64,000 nucleotides of DNA from assembly GCA_902492455.1 (NCBI GenBank), contig CABULH010000012.1, positions 1 through 64,000 of the forward strand, read 5' to 3'. A program made the position numbers and the translations under genes. Each line of letters starts with the position of its first letter. Positions within the stretch are counted from its first letter, which is position 1. Below, piece after piece: positions 41,448 through 50,288 of the stretch. This stretch comes from an uncultured Oscillospiraceae bacterium. GTDB taxonomy: Bacteria > Bacillota > Clostridia > Oscillospirales > Acutalibacteraceae. The notes under the pieces were generated by a model. The model had not been told where the DNA came from. It worked only from the letters and a program-made list of their open reading frames with translations, and did not search any database.

Positions 41448-41461
41448 AAAAGGAGGCTATC

Positions 41462-41833
41462 ATGACACTGGATCTGCCAATGCAGGATAAGCTGCGGATC
41501 ATACAGGAGCTGGTTCCGGGAAAACAGATTTCTCTCGCCCATGTCATTGCCAATCCCACTCCCGTCTTGTACGAAAAATTGGGACTAAACCCCGCAAGCA
41601 TCTGTTCTAGCCCGGCGATTGGGATTATGACGGTCAGCCCGGCGGAAACCGCCGTGATCTGCGCTGATCTGGCGACGAAAGCTGCGGCCGTCGATCTCAG
41701 CTTTGTGGATCGCTTCAGCGGTACTCTTCTCTTCACTGGGAGAGTTGCCGACGTGGAAACCGCCATGATCAGAATTGCCGCTTATGTCCAGGATTCTCTG
41801 GGTTTTACCGCCTGCGCTATCACCAAAACATAA
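41462..41833 (+). CDS. EutS/PduU-like bacterial microcompartment shell protein
   Basis: A 123-residue circularly permuted BMC-domain protein. LRIIQELVPGKQISLAHVIANP at the N-terminus (split) and AIGIMTVSPAETAVICADLATKAAA are typical of EutS/PduU/CutR hexamers, and the end LGFTACAITKT matches the family. It forms shell facets of glycyl radical enzyme microcompartments in other bacteria. Here it is the only shell gene seen in the window. AAGGAGG precedes the ATG, 14 bp after the activase stop. Confidence 0.88.
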   Translation: MTLDLPMQDKLRIIQELVPGKQISLAHVIANPTPVLYEKLGLNPASICSSPAIGIMTVSPAETAVICADLATKAAAVDLSFVDRFSGTLLFTGRVADVETAMIRIAAYVQDSLGFTACAITKT

Positions 41834-41845
41834 TCTCCGGAAAGG

Positions 41846-41924
41846 TTTCCCAAACAAAGCCACCTGCATGAGGCAGGTGGCTTTGTTTGGGAAAAGCGGC
41901 CCCGCCATGAGGCAGGGCCGCTTT
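41846..41924. terminator. Two strong back-to-back hairpins between convergent operons
   Basis: The first is a perfect 22-bp stem (41846-41867 with 41873-41894, loop ATGAG). The second is AAAGCGGCCC-C-GCC with GGC-A-GGGCCGCTTT (41893-41924). They share the loop ATGA and separate the rightward BMC gene from the leftward phosphotransacylase. Confidence 0.85.
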
Positions 41925-41935
41925 AAAGAATGAAT

Positions 41936-42511
41936 TTATTTGATGACCTCACCCATGGTGCCGGGAGCCACCGCGCCGGCGTTGGACTCATCGGTATCGA
42001 TATGCATCGCCAGGGCAAATTTCGGGCTGACCCGTACCACCGTATCCCCAAAGACCAGGGAGCGGCCGACGGACGCAATCCGCACGCTGACAACATCCTT
42101 ATCCTTCACACCGAAAGCTTCTGCATCGGCAGGAGTCATATGAATGTGGCGCTTGGCAGCGATGACGCCTTCCTTCAGTTCCACTTCTCCTTTGGGTCCC
42201 ACCAAGCGGCAGGAACCAGAGCCCGCCACATCGCCGGATTCCCGAATGGGCGCGTCCACGCCGATGGAACGGGCGTCGGTAAGGGACAGCTCCACTTGGC
42301 TTTTGCCCCGGACCGGACCCAGAATCGTCACTCCGGCCAGCGTTTTCTTCGAGCCGACCACATCCACCCGCTCGGTACAGGCGAACTGGCCGGGCTGGGA
42401 AAGATCCTTTTTATTGGTGAGCTGATAGCCTTCGCCGAACAGCGTCTCCAGATCCTGCTGGGACAGATGCACATGACGGGCGGAGGTCTCGACCAAAACT
42501 TTGTTATCCAT
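41936..42511 (-). CDS. pduL: PduL-like phosphate propanoyltransferase
   Basis: A 191-residue phosphotransacylase of the PduL fold: two beta-barrels with the zinc-binding His motifs ARHVHLSQQDL near the N-terminus and AKRHIHMTPADAEAFG, and later MHIDTDESNA. It converts acyl-CoA and phosphate to acyl phosphate. The start at 42511 (MDNKVLVE) is family-like; there is no long N-terminal encapsulation peptide, which argues for a cytosolic form. It is convergent with the glycyl radical operon, so the link in function is plausible but not by co-transcription. Confidence 0.9.
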   Translation of the reverse strand: MDNKVLVETSARHVHLSQQDLETLFGEGYQLTNKKDLSQPGQFACTERVDVVGSKKTLAGVTILGPVRGKSQVELSLTDARSIGVDAPIRESGDVAGSGSCRLVGPKGEVELKEGVIAAKRHIHMTPADAEAFGVKDKDVVSVRIASVGRSLVFGDTVVRVSPKFALAMHIDTDESNAGAVAPGTMGEVIK

Positions 42512-42560
42512 TGATGACAGCACATCCTTTCTTAACGGTACCTATTGTACCGCGGACGGA

Positions 42561-42590
42561 TTGTTTTTTCAAGGGGGAATATGCTATACT
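42561..42590 (+). promoter_or_regulatory. Likely promoter for the uracil-DNA glycosylase gene
   Basis: TTGTTT, 18-bp spacer, TATACT. Moderate match; no other gene between it and 42742. Confidence 0.5.
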
Positions 42591-42741
42591 TGCATTAACC
42601 CTGCCAAGCAGCCCTCTGGTGACCACTGCAACCGGCGTCCGATTCTTTCAGCGGGCCGGGATAAACAGATTCTACGGCTTGTTCTCGCACAGTGGCAGGG
42701 AAAGGGCTTTATAAAACCAAAAACAAAAGTGAGGAAATATT

Positions 42742-43332
42742 ATGCCGGAAATGGATTGGAAAACCCTGCGGGAGGATTGCCTTGGCTGTGAAAAATGCGC
42801 ACTGGCCTCCACCAGAACCAACGTGGTCTTCGGCGTGGGCAACACGGAAGCGGAGGTGCTGTTCATCGGCGAGGGCCCTGGAGCAAACGAAGATCTGCAG
42901 GGGGAACCCTTTGTGGGCCGGGGCGGCCAGCTGCTGGACAAGATGCTGGCGGCAGTGGGGCTTTCCCGGGAGAAGAATATTTATATCGCCAACATCGTCA
43001 AGTGCCGTCCGCCGCAGAACCGGGATCCGCTGCCGGAGGAGCAGGAAGCCTGTATCGGCTGGCTGCGCCGGCAGACCGCTTTGATCAAACCGAAAATCAT
43101 CGTCTGTCTTGGCCGGGTGGCCGCCTGCCGGCTGATTTCCCCGGATTTCAAGGTGACTCGGGAGCACGGTCAATTTGTGGAGAAAAACGGCGTGTGGATG
43201 ATGGGCACCCTTCATCCCGCGGCGGTACTGCGGGTTCCCGCCAAAAAGCCGGAATGGTTTGAGGATTTCATCGCTCTGCGGGAAAAAATCGGACAGGTCT
43301 GCACCCATACCGAATTGGTATACCCGGAATAA
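42742..43332 (+). CDS. Uracil-DNA glycosylase, family 4 (Fe-S)
   Basis: A 196-residue enzyme removing uracil from DNA. The first cluster cysteines are in CLGCEKCALA, and motif 1 is GEGPGANEDLQGEPFVGRGGQLLD (split). The later motif NIVKCRPPQNRDP supplies the third Cys, and the catalytic end motif is HPAAVLR. It matches the family 4 [4Fe-4S] glycosylases of thermophiles and Clostridia. ATG follows AGTGAGG. It starts a rightward block that leads to recA. Confidence 0.92.
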   Translation: MPEMDWKTLREDCLGCEKCALASTRTNVVFGVGNTEAEVLFIGEGPGANEDLQGEPFVGRGGQLLDKMLAAVGLSREKNIYIANIVKCRPPQNRDPLPEEQEACIGWLRRQTALIKPKIIVCLGRVAACRLISPDFKVTREHGQFVEKNGVWMMGTLHPAAVLRVPAKKPEWFEDFIALREKIGQVCTHTELVYPE

Positions 43333-43382
43333 CACCCGGAAATGCAAGCTAGGCGGCAAACGCCGAAAAGACGGAGGCAATC

Positions 43383-44642
43383 ATGATCGACAGCTGGGAT
43401 CTGGCAATCATAGGCGGCGGCGCATCGGGGTTGATGGCCGGCGGGCTGGCCGCCCGGCAGGGACTGCGGACGGTGGTGCTGGAAAAGCAGCCCCGGGTGG
43501 GGCGCAAACTTTTAGCCACTGGTAACGGCACCTGTAACATCACCAACCAACACGCGGCGCCTGCCCATTATCATGGGGCGGATGCCGCTTTCGTCGCAGC
43601 GGTACTGGATCGGTTTTCGCCGGAGGAGGCGTGCCGGTACTTCGCCTCCATCGGCCTGGAATGCATTGTCCGGCCCGACGGGCGGGCTTACCCCCGCTGC
43701 GAACAGGCAGCGGCCGTGCTGGACTGCCTGCGGCTGGAGCTGGCTGCTGCAGGCGCAGTGGAGCGGACCAATGCCGCGGTGGAAGCGGTACGGCCCGGCG
43801 GCGGCGGGTTTACCCTGCAGTTGGCGGAGGGAACCCTGCAAGCCCGGCGTGTGCTGATCTGTGCCGGCGGGGCCGCCGCTCCCGGTTTGGGGGGCGGCAC
43901 CGGCGGTTATGGCCTGCTGACCGCTCTGGGACATCGGCGCACGCCGCTGTTTCCTTCCATCGTTCAGGTGAAAACCGACACCACCTTTGTCCGTTCCCTC
44001 AAAGGGGTGCGGGTTGACGGGCTGGCGGCTTTTGCGCTGGACGGCCGCCTTCTGGCGGCGGAGACCGGGGAAATCCTTTTCACGGAATACGGCCTGTCCG
44101 GTCCGGCGGTGATGCAGATTTCCCGAGGGGTTGGGGATTGGGAACGCCGTCCCCGGGGCAAGATGGAAGCGGTGCTGGATCTGCTGCCGGACATGCCCCT
44201 GCCCCTGCTGACAAACAAGCTTTTCGCCCGGCGGGAACTGCCCTCCCGCACGCTGGAGGATTATCTCACCGGTTTGGTGCACAAACGGCTGGGCCAGACG
44301 GCGCTGCGGGCGGCGGGACTTTCCCTGTCCCGGCCCGCGGATTCTCTGACCGATCCGGAACTCCGCGTCCTCGCCGCCCTGCTGAAAGGCTGGCGGATTC
44401 CCGTAACTGGCACCCAAGGGTTCGGCGGCGCGCAGGTGACCGCCGGCGGTATTGCGGCGGAGGACTTTAATCCCCAAACTCTGGAGTCCCGTCTGGTTCC
44501 CGGCTTATACGCCGCCGGCGAGGTGCTGGATGTGGATGGGGACTGCGGCGGCTTTAATCTGCAGTGGGCCTGGGCCTCCGCCTGGGTGTCCGTTCACGCC
44601 GTCGCCGATGCCGCGATGCGGCAGAGGAGGAAAGCAAGATGA
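43383..44642 (+). CDS. HI0933/BaiN-like flavoprotein
   Basis: A 419-residue FAD protein. The N-terminal dinucleotide site is LAIIGGGASGLMAG (about 7-20) and the HI0933 motif is VGRKLLATGNGTCNITN. The C-terminal FAD site is GLYAAGEVLDVDGDCGGFN. Some members reduce steroid or related alkenes (BaiN); most are uncharacterised. ACGGAGG precedes the ATG. The stop overlaps the next start by ATGA. Confidence 0.88.
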   Translation: MIDSWDLAIIGGGASGLMAGGLAARQGLRTVVLEKQPRVGRKLLATGNGTCNITNQHAAPAHYHGADAAFVAAVLDRFSPEEACRYFASIGLECIVRPDGRAYPRCEQAAAVLDCLRLELAAAGAVERTNAAVEAVRPGGGGFTLQLAEGTLQARRVLICAGGAAAPGLGGGTGGYGLLTALGHRRTPLFPSIVQVKTDTTFVRSLKGVRVDGLAAFALDGRLLAAETGEILFTEYGLSGPAVMQISRGVGDWERRPRGKMEAVLDLLPDMPLPLLTNKLFARRELPSRTLEDYLTGLVHKRLGQTALRAAGLSLSRPADSLTDPELRVLAALLKGWRIPVTGTQGFGGAQVTAGGIAAEDFNPQTLESRLVPGLYAAGEVLDVDGDCGGFNLQWAWASAWVSVHAVADAAMRQRRKAR

Positions 44643-46228
44643 TTCGTCTGCACAATCTGCGTCTTCCACTGGATTATACGGAAGAGGACCTGAAAAAAGC
44701 TGCCGCCCGGGCGCTGGGGCTGCCCCTGACGCGTATCCGCCGGGCGGTTCTTTCCCGTCGGGCGGCGGATGCCCGAAAACGGGAGGATGTGCATTTCGCC
44801 GCCTCCATCGACGTGGAACTGGATAAGGGCGAATCCGTCGTTCTGAAGCGCTGTTCCCGGGCGGAACTGGTGACGCCCACCGGATATCGCCCGCCTGTTC
44901 CCGCCGCACGTCCCTCCCAGCCGCCGGTGGTTATCGGCAGCGGCCCGGCGGGGCTGTTCGCTGCCTTGACCCTGGCCCGGGTGGGATTGGAGCCTATTCT
45001 GCTGGAGCGGGGCCGGGATGTGGATGCCCGGCAGCGGGATGTGGACCGGTTCCGGGAAACCGGCCGGCTGGACCCGGAATCCAACGTTCAATTCGGCGAA
45101 GGGGGTGCGGGGACCTTCTCCGACGGCAAGCTCAACACCGGCATTAAGGATCCCCGCTGCCGCTTTGTACTGGAACAGCTGGCGGCCGCTGGTGCGCCGG
45201 AATCCATTCTATGGCAGGCCAAGCCCCACGTGGGCACCGACCGGCTGCGGCTGGCGGTTAAAGGGCTGCGGAAAGAAATCCTACGATTGGGAGGACAGGT
45301 TCGTTTCGGCTGGCGGGTAACGGATCTGCTGACGGAAAACGGCGTTTTGCAGGGACTGCAGGTGATGTCGCCGGAAGGGGAAAGGGATCTGGCCTGTTCC
45401 GCCGCCATCCTTGCTATCGGCCACAGCGCCCGGGATACCCTGGACATGCTCTGCGCCCAGGGGCTGCGCATGGAGCAAAAGCCCTTTGCCGTGGGGGTGC
45501 GGATTGAGCATCCCCGCCGGATGATCGATGAGGCCCGGTACGGGCGTTTTGCCGGCCATCCCGCCTTGGGAGCGGCGGATTATAAGCTTTCCTGCCGTCC
45601 CGCCGGAGGGCGGGGCGTTTACACCTTCTGTATGTGTCCCGGGGGCGTGGTGGTGCCCGCTGCCTCCGAACCGGGCGGCCTCGCGGTCAACGGTATGAGC
45701 GAATACGACCGGGAGGCGGTCAATTCCAACAGCGCCCTGCTGGTGGGCGTCGGTCCGGAGGATTACGGCGATCCCCATCCCCTGGCCGGGGTGGCCTTTC
45801 AACGACGGCTGGAACAGGCGGCTTTCCGGCTGGGCGGCGGGGATTACCGCGCTCCGGCGCAGCTGGCGGGCGATTTTCTCCAGGGCCGGGCTTCCGCCTC
45901 ACTGGGGAAGGTGGAACCCTCCTATCGTCCCGGCATTACCCTGTGCGACCTGCGGGAGTGCCTGCCCGGCTTTGTCGCGGATTCTCTGCGGGCAGCCCTG
46001 CCTGCTTTGGGACGGCAGCTGCCGGGCTTCGACCGCTATGACGCGGTGCTTACCGGCGTGGAATCCCGCAGCTCCTCCCCCGTACGGCTGCTGAGGGGAG
46101 CGGACGGCTGCTCCTCCATCCGGGGATTGTTCCCCTGCGGGGAAGGCGCCGGCTATGCGGGGGGCATCGTTTCCGCGGCGGTGGACGGTATTCGCTGCGC
46201 CGAATGGCTTGCCGCCGGATTGGAATAA
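44639..46228 (+). CDS. FAD-dependent oxidoreductase with N-terminal extension
   Basis: A 529-residue flavoprotein. About 85 residues of a small alpha/beta domain precede the FAD site VVIGSGPAGLFAALTL. It has FGEGGAGTFSDGKL, a motif typical of this conserved Firmicutes family, and a C-terminal GEGAGYAGGIVSAAVDG. It is coupled to the upstream HI0933-like gene by ATGA overlap; the GAGGAAAG before ATG 44639 supports this start. Function is unknown; it is often annotated only as an NAD(P)/FAD-dependent oxidoreductase. Confidence 0.85.
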   Translation: MIRLHNLRLPLDYTEEDLKKAAARALGLPLTRIRRAVLSRRAADARKREDVHFAASIDVELDKGESVVLKRCSRAELVTPTGYRPPVPAARPSQPPVVIGSGPAGLFAALTLARVGLEPILLERGRDVDARQRDVDRFRETGRLDPESNVQFGEGGAGTFSDGKLNTGIKDPRCRFVLEQLAAAGAPESILWQAKPHVGTDRLRLAVKGLRKEILRLGGQVRFGWRVTDLLTENGVLQGLQVMSPEGERDLACSAAILAIGHSARDTLDMLCAQGLRMEQKPFAVGVRIEHPRRMIDEARYGRFAGHPALGAADYKLSCRPAGGRGVYTFCMCPGGVVVPAASEPGGLAVNGMSEYDREAVNSNSALLVGVGPEDYGDPHPLAGVAFQRRLEQAAFRLGGGDYRAPAQLAGDFLQGRASASLGKVEPSYRPGITLCDLRECLPGFVADSLRAALPALGRQLPGFDRYDAVLTGVESRSSSPVRLLRGADGCSSIRGLFPCGEGAGYAGGIVSAAVDGIRCAEWLAAGLE

Positions 46229-46278
46229 AAATTCCCGCCCGGCTCCGACAGGCCGCGGCCCGCGCAGGAGGGAAAGAT

Positions 46279-47076
46279 ATGACTGTGGATATCCCTGCCC
46301 CTATTCAAAATATCATCGGCAGGCGCTCCTTTACGCGGGATACCATCGGCATGTCCGGTTCCCGTGTTCTCTGCTTTGAGGATATGGTGCTGAAGATCAC
46401 GCCGGCGAAAGAGGGAGCGGAAGCGGATCAGGAATGCCGCATGATGGCGTGGCTGTCCGGCAAACTTCCGGTTCCCCAAATCCTTTGTGTTCAGCGGGAA
46501 AGGGGCGTCCATTATCTGCTTATGTCCAGAACGGCCGGCCAAATGGCCTGTGCGCCGCAATGGCTGGCGCAGCCGGATCAATTGGTCCGAATATTAGCCC
46601 AGGGCGTCCGGATGCTGCAAAGGGTGGATATTAGAGACTGTCCCCGGCGCAGCACGCTGGATGAAAAGCTCCGGCAGGCGGAAATCCGGGTGCGCAGCGG
46701 CTTTTGCCAAACAGAGGATGCAGAGCCCGGTACCTATGGCCCGGGCGGCTTTCAGAATCCCGCAGCCCTACTGCAGTGGCTGAAAGCGCACCGGCCGGAG
46801 GAAAGGCCGGTCTTCTCCCACGGAGATTATTGCTTGCCCAATATCTTTCTGCACAAGGGCGGAATCAGCGGCTTTATCGATTTGGGCCGCAGCGGGATCG
46901 CCGATGAGTATCAGGATATCGCCCTTTGCTACAGAAGCCTTTTGCATAATTTCAGCGGCCGCTTTGGCAGGGAAAAACGCGAGGACTTTGACACCGAGGC
47001 GCTTTTCAGGGAATTGGAGATGTGCCCGGACTGGGAAAAGCTCCGTTATTATATTCTGCTGGATGAGTTGTTTTAA
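46279..47076 (+). CDS. Aminoglycoside 3'-phosphotransferase-like kinase
   Basis: A 265-residue APH-fold kinase. The catalytic loop is FSHGDYCLPNIF (HGDxxxxN), and the Mg motif is GFIDLGRSGIADEYQDIA, as in APH(3') enzymes. The N-terminal nucleotide lobe has the expected VLKITP lysine. It could inactivate aminoglycosides, but the chromosomal setting beside recA and the divergence from clinical APH(3') sequences make a housekeeping small-molecule kinase equally possible. AGGAGGGAAAG precedes ATG 46279. Confidence 0.8.
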   Translation: MTVDIPAPIQNIIGRRSFTRDTIGMSGSRVLCFEDMVLKITPAKEGAEADQECRMMAWLSGKLPVPQILCVQRERGVHYLLMSRTAGQMACAPQWLAQPDQLVRILAQGVRMLQRVDIRDCPRRSTLDEKLRQAEIRVRSGFCQTEDAEPGTYGPGGFQNPAALLQWLKAHRPEERPVFSHGDYCLPNIFLHKGGISGFIDLGRSGIADEYQDIALCYRSLLHNFSGRFGREKREDFDTEALFRELEMCPDWEKLRYYILLDELF

Positions 47077-47103
47077 CCACTTTTGTTGTCGTTTTGTTCC
47101 GCA

Positions 47104-47117
47104 GAAACAAATGTTCG
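47104..47117 (+). promoter_or_regulatory. Possible LexA (SOS) operator
   Basis: GAAACAAATGTTCG matches the Firmicutes LexA consensus CGAAC-N4-GTTCG at 8 of 10 specified bases. It lies 19 bp upstream of the recA -35 element. Confidence 0.5.
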
Positions 47118-47135
47118 AAAATTTTGCCGAAACGG

Positions 47136-47164
47136 TTGCTTTTTGCCATAGGCTTCGTTATAAT
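47136..47164 (+). promoter_or_regulatory. recA promoter
   Basis: TTGCTT (47136-47141), 17-bp spacer, TATAAT (47159-47164). The recA ATG follows at 47209 after GAAAGGATGGG. Confidence 0.8.
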
Positions 47165-47208
47165 GAAAGCATGTTGTTATGCTGACATGCGGAAAGGATG
47201 GGTTCAAC

Positions 47209-48354
47209 ATGGCGGATAAGAAAACCACGGAAAAGGCGGCGGCCGTCGCCGACAGCAAACATAAGGCGCTGGAAGCGGCCCTGCAGCAGATAGAAAAAAA
47301 CTATGGCAAGGGCGCTATCATGCGCCTGGGCCAGAATGTGGGAATGACGGTGGACCACATTCCCACCGGCTCCATGTCTCTGGACGCGGCGCTGGGGATC
47401 GGCGGCCTTCCCCGGGGAAGAATCGTGGAGATTTACGGCCCGGAATCCTCCGGTAAAACCACCCTGGCCCTTCACGCGGTGGCCGAAGCGCAGAAAATGG
47501 GCGGCGAAGCCGCTTTTATCGACGTGGAACATGCTCTGGACCCGGTGTATGCCAAGGCGCTGGGCGTGGATGTGGACGCTCTGCTGGTCTCCCAGCCCGA
47601 CACAGGCGAACAGGCGCTGGAAATCGCGGAAGCCCTGATCCGCTCCGGCGCCATCGATATGGTGGTGGTGGACTCGGTAGCCGCCCTGGTTCCCCGGGCG
47701 GAAATCGAGGGCGAGATGGGGGACAGCCATGTGGGTCTGCAGGCCCGGCTGATGTCCCAGGCCATGCGGAAGCTGGCCGGTGCGGTGGGCAAATCCAACT
47801 GTATCGCCATCTTCATCAATCAGCTGCGTCTGAAGGTGGGCGTGGTCTACGGCAATCCCGAGGTTACCGCCGGCGGCAACGCCCTGAAATACTACGCCTC
47901 CGTCCGGTTGGATGTGCGCCGCACGGAAACCCTGAAGGTAAGCGGCGAGTCGGTGGGATCCCATACCCGGGTGCGGGTGGTGAAAAACAAGGTGGCTCCG
48001 CCCTTCAAGGAAGCGGAATTCGATGTGATGTACGGCGAAGGGATCTCCCATGAAAGCGAGCTGCTGGACCTGGCGGTTAAGCTGGATATCATCCAGAAGT
48101 CCGGCTCCTGGTTCAATTATAAAGAGAACCGTCTGGGACAAGGCCGGGACAATACCAAGGAATATCTGAAAACCCATCCGGAGTTTGCGGCGGAGATTGA
48201 AAAGCTGGTGCGGGAGAATCTGGAAAAGCTGAATCCGGCTCCCCGCGGCAGAGAAAAACCCGCCCCGTCGCCGGTGGAAATCCCCATTGAAGCGGCAGCG
48301 AAGGTATCCGCTACCGCCGCCAAGGCGAAAATCGACATCTCGGTGGACGACTGA
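47209..48354 (+). CDS. recA: Recombinase RecA
   Basis: A 381-residue DNA strand-exchange ATPase. Walker A is GPESSGKTT at 77-85. The Walker B region is DMVVVDSVAALVPRAE, and the DNA-binding loop area is MSQAMRKLAGA with INQLRLKVGV. The C-terminal tail is basic and Pro/Ala-rich. The start at 47209 gives the usual MADKK opening; an in-frame ATG 30 nt upstream lacks a ribosome binding site. It has its own promoter and possible LexA box. The Nudix gene follows 15 bp later. Confidence 0.97.
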   Translation: MADKKTTEKAAAVADSKHKALEAALQQIEKNYGKGAIMRLGQNVGMTVDHIPTGSMSLDAALGIGGLPRGRIVEIYGPESSGKTTLALHAVAEAQKMGGEAAFIDVEHALDPVYAKALGVDVDALLVSQPDTGEQALEIAEALIRSGAIDMVVVDSVAALVPRAEIEGEMGDSHVGLQARLMSQAMRKLAGAVGKSNCIAIFINQLRLKVGVVYGNPEVTAGGNALKYYASVRLDVRRTETLKVSGESVGSHTRVRVVKNKVAPPFKEAEFDVMYGEGISHESELLDLAVKLDIIQKSGSWFNYKENRLGQGRDNTKEYLKTHPEFAAEIEKLVRENLEKLNPAPRGREKPAPSPVEIPIEAAAKVSATAAKAKIDISVDD

Positions 48355-48369
48355 CGGGAGGAATGGAAG

Positions 48370-48789
48370 GTGACCGTCCGTTTTCCCGATCAGGTGGATG
48401 ATTCGTTGCTGCGCTTTGCTGTGATTGCGGCCCGCAGCGGTGATAATTGGGTGTTCTGCCGCCATCGGCTGCGGCAGACCTGGGAGCTGCCTGGAGGGCA
48501 CCGGGAGCCGGGAGAAGCCATCGATGACGCCGCCCGCCGGGAGCTGTACGAGGAAACCGGCGCCCGGGAATATCGCTTATACCCTATCAGCGCTTACGCC
48601 GCAGGGGATGAAGCGGGGGAGTCCTTTGGAATGCTCTATTTCGCGGAAATCTCCGCATTCGGCCCGCTGCCGGAGATGGAAATAGCGGAGGTTGTTCTGG
48701 GAAAAGCGGTCCCCGGTGAATGGACTTATGCCGATATTCAGCCCTTCCTTCTGAAGCGCATGGAAGAATGGCTGGCCGTAAGAGGCTGA
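48370..48789 (+). CDS. Nudix hydrolase
   Basis: A 139-residue protein with the Nudix box GGHREPGEAIDDAARRELYEETGA (split; G-x5-E-x7-REUxEExGU pattern complete) around residues 44-66. It hydrolyses a nucleoside diphosphate linked to another group; the tail RMEEWL and short length resemble NTP-sanitising types. GTG start behind GGGAGG, 15 bp after recA, so probably one operon. Confidence 0.9.
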   Translation: MTVRFPDQVDDSLLRFAVIAARSGDNWVFCRHRLRQTWELPGGHREPGEAIDDAARRELYEETGAREYRLYPISAYAAGDEAGESFGMLYFAEISAFGPLPEMEIAEVVLGKAVPGEWTYADIQPFLLKRMEEWLAVRG

Positions 48790-48829
48790 AACTATGCCGA
48801 CGGATCGCATCTGAATCGCGCAAACAACG

Positions 48830-48868
48830 GCAGCTGCAAATGGTCTGATGTTGCAGCTGCTTCCTTTT
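48830..48868 (+). terminator. Terminator after the recA-Nudix operon
   Basis: GCAGCTGCAA-atggtctgatg-TTGCAGCTGC followed by TTCCTTTT. Confidence 0.7.
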
Positions 48869-48886
48869 GCCCCGGGAGGAAGAAAG

Positions 48887-49774
48887 ATGCCTTATCTCAC
48901 ATTTGCCGTACCGCCGGAATACGACGGCGCCACCGTCCAGAACTTTCTGCGGCGGGGCTGCGGTCTATCCTGGCGGATGGTGGTCAAACTCAAGCAGGTG
49001 GAGAGCGGCATCTCCGCGGATGGGGTTTCCCTGCGCACCATCGACCGGGTTGCCGCAGGGCAGCAGGTGAAGCTGCTGCTGCCGGAGGACAGCGTGCGCA
49101 TCGAGGCGGTGGATCTGCCTCTGACAGTGGTGTACGAGGACGAAGCGATGCTGGTGGTGGACAAGCCCCCTTATCTGGCAGTGCACCCCTCCGCCGGCAA
49201 ACCGGAACCCACCTTGGCGAATGCGGTGGTGGCCCATTTTGAGAGGGAAGGGCAGCCCCTTTCCTTTCGACCGGTGAACCGGCTTGACCGGAACACCAGC
49301 GGCTTGCTGCTGGCCGCCAAAAACGCCCATGTGGCCTATGCCATGATGCGCAAGCCCCGAAAGACCTATCTGGCTTTGGTCCGGGGCCGCTTAGAGGGAA
49401 ACGGCGTCATCGATCAGCCCATCCGGGTAAAGGAAGGCTGCTGCATCACCCGGGAGGTGGGAGAGGGGGGCAAGGACAGCCTTACCCGCTGGGAGTCTTT
49501 GGCCACCGACGGCCTTATCTCCCTGCTGCGGGTGAAAATCGAAACCGGACGAACCCATCAAATCCGGGTGCATATGGCCTGGCTGGGCCATCCTCTGGTA
49601 GGGGACACCATGTACGGCGACCCGGAGGGAGACGGATTGGGACTGGGCCGTCATGGCCTGCACTGCGCGCATATGGCTTTCACCCATCCCCTTACTGGGG
49701 AAGAGCTGGCCTTTGACAGTCCCCTGCCCCCGGATATGACGGAAATTCTCCGGCAACACGGCCTCTCCTTCTGA
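48887..49774 (+). CDS. RluA family pseudouridine synthase
   Basis: A 295-residue enzyme. There is an S4-like N-terminal RNA-binding region (FLRRGCGLSWRMVVKLKQ). The catalytic motif is NRLDRNTSGLLLAAK with the active-site Asp, followed by GRTHQIRVHMAWLGHPLVGD. It isomerises uridine in rRNA or tRNA. Start MPYLTF at 48887 follows GGGAGGA. Exact target (RluD-, RluC- or TruC-like) cannot be set. Confidence 0.92.
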   Translation: MPYLTFAVPPEYDGATVQNFLRRGCGLSWRMVVKLKQVESGISADGVSLRTIDRVAAGQQVKLLLPEDSVRIEAVDLPLTVVYEDEAMLVVDKPPYLAVHPSAGKPEPTLANAVVAHFEREGQPLSFRPVNRLDRNTSGLLLAAKNAHVAYAMMRKPRKTYLALVRGRLEGNGVIDQPIRVKEGCCITREVGEGGKDSLTRWESLATDGLISLLRVKIETGRTHQIRVHMAWLGHPLVGDTMYGDPEGDGLGLGRHGLHCAHMAFTHPLTGEELAFDSPLPPDMTEILRQHGLSF

Positions 49775-49825
49775 CGCACAATCGGTCCGCCGCCATACAG
49801 ATATGCAAACGCCAAACAAAGCCCA

Positions 49826-49856
49826 GAAGATCCCCTAGCGGTGTGAGGGGATCTTC
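49826..49856. terminator. Convergent-gene terminator
   Basis: GAAGATCCCCT-agcggtgtg-AGGGGATCTTC, a perfect 11-bp stem between rluA-type gene (plus) and ridA-type gene (minus). Confidence 0.75.
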
Positions 49857-49903
49857 CGGGCATTTTTGCTGTTCAGCACGATTCGATGGCGAAACGGATA
49901 CCG

Positions 49904-50269
49904 TTATTGTCCCTCACGCGGTTTATAAGCCACTGCGTCCATCTGGCAGAGGCAATTCTCTCCCACGAATGTGGTCACCACGGTGGTGCGGGCGGGCGCG
50001 CCCTTGAGAAAATATTCCCGGAACACATCGGCTCCCTGCCGAAAATCGGCAACATCCCGGATATAAAAATGCAGCTGCACAACATCGTCCAAAGTGGCGC
50101 CAACGCTGTTCAGCGTTTGCTTCATGCTTTCCAGCGTGGCGCGCACCTGATGGACAATCTCTCTTTTGTCCTGTCCTCCGCCGTGGTGAGACAAAAAGAT
50201 AAAGTCTCCCGCTATTACACAGGAGGAGCAGGTGTCGTCCCCGCAATGGGTGGGCATTTTGGTGATCAT
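49904..50269 (-). CDS. RidA family protein
   Basis: A 121-residue YjgF/RidA-fold protein. The ending ARTTVVTTFVGENCLCQMDAVA matches the family signature RTxV...ENxLxE/QxDAxA, with the key Arg in ARTT. It usually hydrolyses reactive enamine/imine intermediates. The N-terminus carries extra cysteines (CGDDTCSSC), unlike classical RidA, so a divergent subgroup is likely. It lies 19 bp downstream of the TIGR03915-like gene on the same strand. Confidence 0.85.
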   Translation of the reverse strand: MITKMPTHCGDDTCSSCVIAGDFIFLSHHGGGQDKREIVHQVRATLESMKQTLNSVGATLDDVVQLHFYIRDVADFRQGADVFREYFLKGAPARTTVVTTFVGENCLCQMDAVAYKPREGQ

Positions 50270-50288
50270 ATAAATCCATCCTTTCCCA

